A DNA stretch of 64,000 nucleotides from a virus, in IMG/VR virus record IMGVR_UViG_3300008113_000010, positions 62,001 through 126,000 of that record. One strand, written 5' to 3'. The position numbers and the translations under genes are program-made. Below the pieces are notes generated by a model. That model saw nothing but the letters and a program-made list of their open reading frames with translations, had not been told where the DNA came from and did not search any database. This document shows, one piece after another, positions 54,209-61,377 of this stretch (positions are counted from its first letter, which is position 1; every line of letters begins with the position of its first letter).

Positions 54209-55143
54209 AATAGGGTTAATATTTTATTGAAAATTTGTAGAACGCTAGGATGACAAACAAATTCGGATTTTCCTTCTAAACATCCAACTAAAGGTGGGAT
54301 TCCTCTTATTGAACCCCATTCTTTGACACCATATCTCATGTCAGATGCACATGCTATCTTACAATCCCCATCAATATAATGAAATTTATATTCTTGAGAA
54401 CCGTTTCGAAAAGGGGCTCTTAACTTCCAATGAACAGAACTACCTAATTGAATGATGTTTGCATCTGTGGTTCCTGCTAAGTGTAACATACCTGAGTCCA
54501 TGGTGACCGTGCAAATACTTTTTTGCATTAACCACCAAGTTTGGGGGACATTTGCTTTATTCATTAAATTCAAACCAAGTTTGATAGGGAAATCGAAAAC
54601 AGGTTTGTCTACCATGTGAAAACCTACCTCACTCGATGCCTTCCCCATCGAAACAACAGGAATACCGTAATCGTTTAACATTCGTGTTAATAACTGCCAT
54701 TTCTCTGCGGGCCAAGTTCTCGAAGCCCAAGAGGTTACGGGATGTATCAAAACAAACTTTTCAGGTAAACCATCAATTGGCTCCCACTCATCAGGAACGT
54801 AATCCATATCACATTCCTCGGGTAATAATTGGAAACCCAACCCCGCCGCATGGAATTGTCTTATGTCCATAACATTATGACGTAATCCTAAACCGTATCG
54901 GTTTTCTAAATTTGGTGCAAAACTTACGAGTAATTCGTATTGAGATTCTAAATCATCTCTATTTGTGTTCTTGGTATCAAAGATTTTATCAACATATTTG
55001 TTATGTTTGAATATTAGTGGATGGTCAGTTAATACTGATATTTTTTTTCCATAAGCAAAATATAGTTTCCTTAAAGAAGGTGTTGCACAAATAGTGTCAC
55101 CTAATCCATGACTCAGATGTAAGTCTAATAGAGGTTCTTTCAT
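54205..55143 (-). CDS. GT9 (ADP-heptose:LPS heptosyltransferase-type) glycosyltransferase
   Basis: A 312-residue protein of the GT9 family: HLSHGLGDTICATPSLRKL is the N-terminal Gly-Leu-Gly-Asp motif, VLIHPVTSWASRTWPAEKW the nucleotide-sugar strand and Trp helix, and TVTMDSGMLHLAGTTDANII the C-terminal binding region. A Cys quartet near the C-terminus (CKIAC, GCLEG, FVCHPS) resembles the metal finger of autotransporter heptosyltransferases, though its spacing differs. Heptose or another sugar would be transferred to protein or lipid A core. It is the first of the three overlapping genes, its stop overlapping the start of the next in ATGA. Sugar and acceptor are not decided by sequence. Confidence 0.82.
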   Translation of the reverse strand: MKEPLLDLHLSHGLGDTICATPSLRKLYFAYGKKISVLTDHPLIFKHNKYVDKIFDTKNTNRDDLESQYELLVSFAPNLENRYGLGLRHNVMDIRQFHAAGLGFQLLPEECDMDYVPDEWEPIDGLPEKFVLIHPVTSWASRTWPAEKWQLLTRMLNDYGIPVVSMGKASSEVGFHMVDKPVFDFPIKLGLNLMNKANVPQTWWLMQKSICTVTMDSGMLHLAGTTDANIIQLGSSVHWKLRAPFRNGSQEYKFHYIDGDCKIACASDMRYGVKEWGSIRGIPPLVGCLEGKSEFVCHPSVLQIFNKILTLL

Positions 55144-55195
55144 GTGATGAAATATAAGAAAGAACTTTAAGAAAATCTATTGACTTAAGATGTAA

Positions 55196-55426
55196 TTATT
55201 TTTTCTTGGATTTTAGTTTTTCCTGTTTGGAATTGTATAAGCGTAACAATTTCAGAGAGTCTTGATAGTGTTTTTCGAGTCTATCTAATTCTTCAAGTGG
55301 TGTGTTAGTCTCACTTGCAGTATTATACTGTTCTTCAGCCTCTTGAATAATCTTCTTTATCGTTTTAAGAAGTTTCATATAATCATAAATATAGGCTGAG
55401 CGTGCCTTTATATTGTTTTTAGTCAA
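55196..55426 (-). CDS. Small coiled-coil protein, function unknown
   Basis: A 76-residue basic and acidic helical protein (KTIKKIIQEAEEQYNTA and LEELDRLEKHYQDSLKLLRL), likely an antiparallel or dimeric coiled coil. The start may be ATG 55426 or the internal ATG at 55378. It is first in the minus-strand direction, 52 bases before the GT9 gene, and a TATAAATA lies 36 bases upstream of its ATG on the same strand. It could be an accessory subunit of the glycosylation genes, but nothing in the sequence decides this. Confidence 0.55.
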   Translation of the reverse strand: MTKNNIKARSAYIYDYMKLLKTIKKIIQEAEEQYNTASETNTPLEELDRLEKHYQDSLKLLRLYNSKQEKLKSKKK

Positions 55427-55462
55427 ACTATATTTTGAATGTGAAAAAAATAAAGTTCAAGT

Positions 55463-55470
55463 TATTTATA
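55463..55470. promoter_or_regulatory. Divergent box: TATTTATA (+) / TATAAATA (-)
   Basis: Exact TATTTATA 17 bases before the ATG at 55488 on the + strand. Read on the minus strand it is TATAAATA, identical to the T4 late promoter box, 36 bases before the minus-strand gene starting at 55426. It may serve one direction or both. Confidence 0.45.
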
Positions 55471-55487
55471 AGGTAAGTAAGTAATTC

Positions 55488-58400
55488 ATGTCTAACATAT
55501 TTGTTTATAATCAGTCACCACCCACAATTACTATAAGTCAAATTGACTTTAACGGTGTTACAGCAACTTGTGATGTGGGATGTCCTTGTACGCCAAGTTC
55601 GAGTACTTGTGCATTCACCACTACACAAGTTGGTGAGTACACTCTTACTGTATATTGGAGTAATGGGTTGTTGAATGGTTGTATCGAGGTTACAGATAGT
55701 ACTGGTAGAAAACAAAATTTTGATGCGGGTGCTGGCGGCTCGGCAACTCAATCTTTTCCCAACGTAATTTACGACGGGATTACTGAAATAGGAATATCAA
55801 TATACGACAATTTTTGTGGTCCATTAGGTGCAAACACCTTTTTGGTTTCATACTCAGTCATAAGTGGTCCGTCTGCTTGTTCTGATTTTGCATCTACAGG
55901 TGGTACAGGTTATTACACCTCATCAGTAGAAGGACTTTGGAGTGGTAGTACTTTATATTCTGACTCAGGTCTTACAACATTTGCGCCTGACGGATATTAT
56001 TCTAACGGAATCTATTCTTGGGAAATAAGTGGAAGTAATGGGATTCTAAACAATCAAGAACTTTGTTCAGTAGGGCCTGTAGTTTCTTCAACTCCAACAG
56101 AAACTCCGACCGAAACTCCTACCCCTACACCAACTCCAACTGTAACAGAAACGCCAACAGAAACTCCAACCCCTACTCCAACGGACCCAGACCCTCCAGC
56201 TCCAGCAATCTCGCAAACACAAACACAAACACCTACCCCAACACCACAGACAGGTTGTGTTCAATATTCATTATATTTAGGTTTTTCAGGGCCTATTTCA
56301 GAACCTTATTCTTACACTGATTGTGATTCTGTACCCCAAAACGCCACAATAACCAACGGTAATACTGATGTTTTTTGTGCACTGGCTGGAACCGTTATAA
56401 GCGGTCCATCTGCAATTTTGACCGTTGTTGGTCCTTGTTTTGTAAGCCCATCACAAACACCGACACCAACTCTTACTGAGACGCCAACTACAACACCTAC
56501 CCCAACACCTACCCTAACACCACCTGGTGATTGCGAATGTTGGGAAATCACTAACAATGATATTGTAGATATTTCAATCAGATACTACGCGTGTAATGGA
56601 AATGAGGAATGTGTTCAAGTTGATGTGACATCAAGTAGATATATTTGTATATCGGGTGGAACACAAGGATTAAAACTTGTTTCATCGGGAACTACCTGTG
56701 CAGGAGGACCTGAGCCTTTATATACTTGGACATCTTTGGGAGGAACTTGTGTGGTTGATGGAGATTGTGGTGTAGTCCCTTCTCCTACGCCAACTCAAAC
56801 ACAAACTCCAACCCCTTCAACTCCTTGTAATTGTACATATTTTGATGTTACAATTGCACAACCTGACTTGGATGATGCCACGGGTAATACACCTTCGTCA
56901 CTAAACAACACTATATTCGTAGACTATTACAATTGTTATAATATACTGACCACGGCAAGTTTTGCTGACGCAGGAACTTTCGACGATTCATTTTGTGCAA
57001 ATTACGTTCAGTCGACTTATTATTATAAAAACAATGTCGCTTACTTTCCAGTATCGTCTTATGCTACGGATACATTTGTAGATTGTTGTGGTACTCCAAC
57101 ACCTACACCGACAACAACTGAAACTCCAACTGAAACTCCAACCGAAACGCCTACACCAACAACAACCGCAACTATAGGTTCGTCACCTACAGCAACAGAA
57201 ACACCTACACAAACACCATCTGAAACCCCTACTCAAACACCTTCTGAAACCCCAACTCAGACTCCTACAATAACCGAAACTCCCACACAAACACCAACTG
57301 AGACTATTACTCAAACGCCTTCAGAAACTCCTACACAAACACCATCCGAAACCCCAACTCAGACCCCTACATCAACTATTGGTTCATCCCCTACAGCAAC
57401 TGAGACTCCTACACAAACACCTTCAGAAACTCCAACTCAGACGCCTTCACAGACTCTATCACCAACCCCTGATGTAACACCAACCCAAACTCAAACCGAA
57501 ACTCCGACACAGACACCTTCTGTAACTCCAGACCCAACTCAAACGCCATCTAATACCCCAACTAACACTCAAACACCGACACAAAACCTAATAGGGTTCC
57601 GTGATTGTGTTTCAGGGACTTTATTCAGATTTGAGGATTTACCAGTTGCAGTTGTGGTTGACGATGTCTATCTTATCACAGGTTCTACAGAATATGAAGG
57701 ATGTGCGACAGTTGTTGATTCGGGAAGTGGTCCAATATATGATGGAACATCGGTTACATTTACAAATGTAACAGGTTGCGGTTCTACACTTTGTCCAAGA
57801 GTTGCGAGTGTTGCTGCATTATTGATTGACTGTTCCACTGAAGAAATATTTTATGCCAATGTTGATGAAGATACCGCTTATCAAGGAGCGGTTTATGAAT
57901 ATAACAATAGATGTTATAGATTCGAAGAGTTTTCAGGTCCTGGTGGACCTGATTTGGGTGCACCTGATTGGGGTAGTTGTAGAGCTTGTCTATTGAACAC
58001 ACCAACGCCAACCCCGTATTCAACACCAACAAACACTCCGACAGTATCTTCGACACCAGCGGCTTGTGATTCGGGTGAATTTTGCTTTACTACAACCCTA
58101 CCTTCTTTGTTGAATTACAATGGACTTTACGTTTCAGGTGCAACTTATAATGGTAGAATCTCCTATTCTGGTGGAAGCGTCAGCTTGGGTTACATTTATT
58201 ATTTTACATCAGTTACTGAGAGTTATTGGTGTCTGAGCACCTCTCTCGGTGGGACTTGTTTATTGAAGGGCTCGTCTCCATGTTACTCTGCGTGTCCTGA
58301 TATATCTTTCGGTTCTTTTGAACCAGGAGTTTGTCCAACTCCAACTCCAACGCCAATAAATTGTGACACCTTCGATTTCAATGCATACTTTGACTGTGAT

Positions 58401-59789
58401 TGGGAACCAGTCCCAACACCAAGTCCGTCAGTTCCTTGTGACGATGTGAATTTCATTTTCACTTCCATAGGTGTAACGCCAACTCCATCACCAACAGGAT
58501 TGATATGTCTTGGGAAAAGTGTCGACTTTGAGATTAATTATGTTCCTGATTCAACCCCAACCCCTTCAAACACACCAACGATAACACTGACAAGAACAGT
58601 TCCTGCGGATGGACAAGTTACCTTCAATATATTTGAAGAAACATTCAGTTGTGTTTCGGTTAAGGTATTGAATCAATGTGGAACTGAAAATTATTTCTAC
58701 ACTTCTGACCCACTTGTGTTTGAGGAAATTCCAATCCAAACTGAGATGGTATTCTCGGCGGTTATTAATGAAACAATTCTTTGCTTGAAGTATTTGAGGG
58801 ATGATTCAAACTTATCATCTAACACGAACGTAGACTCGATAATTGATATTTTTGGAAACGATTGTTCGAAATGTTCAACAGTCCCTTCACCATCACCTTC
58901 AACGACGATAACATCAACACCTACATCAACACCAACGATGACAATTACGCCGACACAAACTTCGTCCTCGACTCCTACATTCACGCCAACTCCAACACAG
59001 ACAACAACTCCTGGTCTTACACCAACAGCAACACCAAGGCCAAGTTATTCATCAACGCCAACCCAAACTCAGACTCCATCACAAACACCGTCTTATAGTC
59101 CTACTTCAACGATGACCCCAACGCCAAGTGAAACCCCTTGTTTGGTATATGTTTATTCAAGTTGTATTCCAATTAGTCCAAATACAGTCAGAACATATAT
59201 GATTCAAACACAACAATCACCAATACAGACTACAGTTGGAAGACAATTTAAAGATGCTGATGGAAATTGTTGGACCTATGAGGGTGAATTTGATTGTAAT
59301 TATTTTGCACCTATCAAAATTGCAACCTCACAAAGATTCGATGGAGATTACTTTGCTTCAGCACCTGATAAAACCTATTTGAGTTGTGATACGTGTTTGA
59401 GTAGTGTTGATGAAGTTGAGGTTTATTTGAATGTAAGTTTGGAAAATAATGGAGACGGAACTTATAATATGAACTTCGTCTTATCTAGCACACCTGATGA
59501 AATTAACCTAACCACCCTTCCGTTTGATATTGGTAATGAATTCGGACAATACATTCGTTACGGTGCACAATGTGGGTTTGTTGATGTCAGTGGAACTTGG
59601 TATCTCCTTTCAGGTAACTCACAAACAACAAAAGTTGTTGAATGTAACAAGTATGGCGGTTTCGTGTTGAATTCAGTTCAACTTACAAATCCACCATTCA
59701 ATTACAAACCTCTTGTAGGATGTTACACAATTGTTTTCCCATCAGTGACAGGAACTTTGTATAAAATTTTTATAAAACGAACAACATAA
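55488..59789 (+). CDS. 1433-aa bead-and-linker adhesin with Thr-Pro linkers
   Basis: A 1433-residue protein without a signal peptide. Residues 1-135 are a Cys-containing beta domain (VTATCDVGCPCTPSSSTCAF). About 140-195 contain the PDGYYSNG domain ([20 protein letters not shown]). Thr-Pro linkers (about 200-245, 320-340, 430-445, 535-700) then alternate with further small domains of 50-100 residues. These typically have a Cys near the start, a Gly-x-Cys-Tyr/Trp strand and a Cys-x-x-Cys end (for example NRCYRFEEF then CRACL; GNCWTYEG then CDTCL). The last 150 residues are a beta domain. The modules are related to those in the neighbouring fibre genes and suggest shuffling. Likely a virion adhesin. 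The Thr-rich linkers are candidate O-glycosylation sites. Confidence 0.7.
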   Translation: MSNIFVYNQSPPTITISQIDFNGVTATCDVGCPCTPSSSTCAFTTTQVGEYTLTVYWSNGLLNGCIEVTDSTGRKQNFDAGAGGSATQSFPNVIYDGITEIGISIYDNFCGPLGANTFLVSYSVISGPSACSDFASTGGTGYYTSSVEGLWSGSTLYSDSGLTTFAPDGYYSNGIYSWEISGSNGILNNQELCSVGPVVSSTPTETPTETPTPTPTPTVTETPTETPTPTPTDPDPPAPAISQTQTQTPTPTPQTGCVQYSLYLGFSGPISEPYSYTDCDSVPQNATITNGNTDVFCALAGTVISGPSAILTVVGPCFVSPSQTPTPTLTETPTTTPTPTPTLTPPGDCECWEITNNDIVDISIRYYACNGNEECVQVDVTSSRYICISGGTQGLKLVSSGTTCAGGPEPLYTWTSLGGTCVVDGDCGVVPSPTPTQTQTPTPSTPCNCTYFDVTIAQPDLDDATGNTPSSLNNTIFVDYYNCYNILTTASFADAGTFDDSFCANYVQSTYYYKNNVAYFPVSSYATDTFVDCCGTPTPTPTTTETPTETPTETPTPTTTATIGSSPTATETPTQTPSETPTQTPSETPTQTPTITETPTQTPTETITQTPSETPTQTPSETPTQTPTSTIGSSPTATETPTQTPSETPTQTPSQTLSPTPDVTPTQTQTETPTQTPSVTPDPTQTPSNTPTNTQTPTQNLIGFRDCVSGTLFRFEDLPVAVVVDDVYLITGSTEYEGCATVVDSGSGPIYDGTSVTFTNVTGCGSTLCPRVASVAALLIDCSTEEIFYANVDEDTAYQGAVYEYNNRCYRFEEFSGPGGPDLGAPDWGSCRACLLNTPTPTPYSTPTNTPTVSSTPAACDSGEFCFTTTLPSLLNYNGLYVSGATYNGRISYSGGSVSLGYIYYFTSVTESYWCLSTSLGGTCLLKGSSPCYSACPDISFGSFEPGVCPTPTPTPINCDTFDFNAYFDCDWEPVPTPSPSVPCDDVNFIFTSIGVTPTPSPTGLICLGKSVDFEINYVPDSTPTPSNTPTITLTRTVPADGQVTFNIFEETFSCVSVKVLNQCGTENYFYTSDPLVFEEIPIQTEMVFSAVINETILCLKYLRDDSNLSSNTNVDSIIDIFGNDCSKCSTVPSPSPSTTITSTPTSTPTMTITPTQTSSSTPTFTPTPTQTTTPGLTPTATPRPSYSSTPTQTQTPSQTPSYSPTSTMTPTPSETPCLVYVYSSCIPISPNTVRTYMIQTQQSPIQTTVGRQFKDADGNCWTYEGEFDCNYFAPIKIATSQRFDGDYFASAPDKTYLSCDTCLSSVDEVEVYLNVSLENNGDGTYNMNFVLSSTPDEINLTTLPFDIGNEFGQYIRYGAQCGFVDVSGTWYLLSGNSQTTKVVECNKYGGFVLNSVQLTNPPFNYKPLVGCYTIVFPSVTGTLYKIFIKRTT
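57093..57590 (+). repeat. Long Thr-Pro linker repeat in the 1433-aa adhesin
   Basis: About 165 residues of Thr-Pro-Thr-Gln/Glu-Thr-Pro-Ser. A block starting [19 protein letters not shown] occurs twice, about 200 bases apart (near 57175 and 57376), with many synonymous differences. Confidence 0.8.
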
Positions 59790-59790
59790 G

Positions 59791-60009
59791 ATGGCAGTTC
59801 AAGTTACAATAAATGGTATAACAGGACAATCACCATTTGACATTTATATCTGTCAACCAAACGGTAGTGGTTGCTTTTATATTAATACTATAACAACTCT
59901 TCCATATGATTTTGATATACCACAACCATATGATACTGGACTGGCTTACATGTTGAAAGTAATTGATTCGCAGAATTGCATAATCTCAGGAGTAACTTAT
60001 GTAGCATGA
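59791..60009 (+). CDS. Small single-module fibre protein
   Basis: A 72-residue protein (MAVQVTINGITGQSPFDIYI, then a Cys/Gly turn and LKVIDSQNCIISGV). It is the same module as 42175-42501 and as the N-terminus of the next gene: an Ile/Val-Thr-Gly/Ala opening, a Pro-Phe-Asp-Ile-Tyr strand, and a closing Asp-x-x-x-Cys. The start lies two bases after the previous stop and the end overlaps the next start by four bases. A small adaptor or fibre decoration is inferred. Confidence 0.6.
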   Translation: MAVQVTINGITGQSPFDIYICQPNGSGCFYINTITTLPYDFDIPQPYDTGLAYMLKVIDSQNCIISGVTYVA

Positions 60010-61346
60010 GTCAATTTGTAACTATCCAATCTGTAACTGCAAATACACCAGTTGACATATATTATTGTAACTCGGGTGGTGGCGACTGTCAATTTGTTGC
60101 GTCGGTTGCAACATTTCCATTCTCATTCTATGTCCCATCACCATATAGTGAATCAACAATTGTTATTAAAATTGAAGATACCCAAGGTTGTATTGATGAG
60201 ATTCCTATAGATATAACTCCCACACCAACACCAAATGTCACTAAAACCCCAACCATGACACCAACCCCGTCGTATTCACCTACCTTGTCACCAACCCAAA
60301 CGCCATCCATGACACCAACAAATTCACCCACTACCTCGAATACAGCAACTATATCATCAACACCAACCGCAACACCTCTTGTTGTTTTTCACCCGACAGC
60401 TGATAGTTGTTCATCACCACTCAATCTAACAGGTTATTATACATACATTTCAGAGGCAAATTTAGTCCCTGTTGTAGGTGCCACAATTTACCAAACACTT
60501 CTAAACGGGGTATTATATAACCCTTTGAATGGGGGTGGGAACACATATATCATTTCTTTCGGAGGAACATTATATCAAGTGGTAATTGATTCCCAAGGTA
60601 AAATAGTATCTTTTTCACTTTGTGTTCCATCGACACCAACACAAACTCAAACTCCATCCCAAACCCAAACTCCTACCCAATCTGAAACACCTCCTCAAAC
60701 TCCTACCCAAACAGAAACCCCTTCACAAACGCCAACGGTTACACCTTCATTTGTTGAGTTTCTTTTATCATATGGGGCAACTATATGTGGGTCAGAAATA
60801 AATTGGACATCAAAAACAAAAGAAGAAGTGAAATGTGATTTTATAGAAGCTTTCGACCCATTAGTTGAGGTAGATGGAAACGCAGGGTATTATTACAATT
60901 CTTCAACTACTTTAGGACCTGGCAGTCAATTATATTATAATCTTTTTGGAATATTTTTTGTAAACACAACTCTTACAGGAAAATATGTATACGGACCATC
61001 TACGTATCCAGCAAATCCTGATATATCGTCACCACCACTTTATGTTATGGAAATCTTAAATGGTGTTGTAGTGGCAATAACTAATTTCGATGATATAAGC
61101 TCTTGTGGAACTTATGTTTGTCCATGTTTGTGTTATTACTTTGAAAATCAAGATGTTGTGGGTTCAACAATACAATATACTTTATGTGATGGTTCAGTAG
61201 TTGGTGAACCACTTTCTGCAGGTTCAAAAGTCGAAAGGTGCATCCGAGCTGGGTCGGGTGATTTTTCAGGTGGGGTTACATCAATTCAACCTTGTAGTAG
61301 TGTAACTATTTGCACTGATAGCGTAGATTGTGGTGGATGTTCATAA
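60006..61346 (+). CDS. Thr-Pro-linked modular fibre protein
   Basis: A 446-residue protein starting at ATG 60006 (ATGA overlap with the previous gene; an upstream TTG is unlikely). Residues 1-70 are the small module seen in the previous gene (VTANTPVDIYYCNSGGGDCQ). A Thr-Pro linker (about 72-125), a beta domain (about 130-205), a second Thr-Pro/Gln linker (about 208-245) and a C-terminal part with a Cys-rich domain (CPCLCYYFENQDVVGSTIQY, ending CTDSVDCGGCS) follow. The last domain is related to modules in the 1433-aa adhesin and at the start of the next gene. A member of the same fibre family. Confidence 0.65.
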   Translation: MSQFVTIQSVTANTPVDIYYCNSGGGDCQFVASVATFPFSFYVPSPYSESTIVIKIEDTQGCIDEIPIDITPTPTPNVTKTPTMTPTPSYSPTLSPTQTPSMTPTNSPTTSNTATISSTPTATPLVVFHPTADSCSSPLNLTGYYTYISEANLVPVVGATIYQTLLNGVLYNPLNGGGNTYIISFGGTLYQVVIDSQGKIVSFSLCVPSTPTQTQTPSQTQTPTQSETPPQTPTQTETPSQTPTVTPSFVEFLLSYGATICGSEINWTSKTKEEVKCDFIEAFDPLVEVDGNAGYYYNSSTTLGPGSQLYYNLFGIFFVNTTLTGKYVYGPSTYPANPDISSPPLYVMEILNGVVVAITNFDDISSCGTYVCPCLCYYFENQDVVGSTIQYTLCDGSVVGEPLSAGSKVERCIRAGSGDFSGGVTSIQPCSSVTICTDSVDCGGCS

Positions 61347-61377
61347 ATAAAAAAATGGAAAAGATAATTATAAATTA

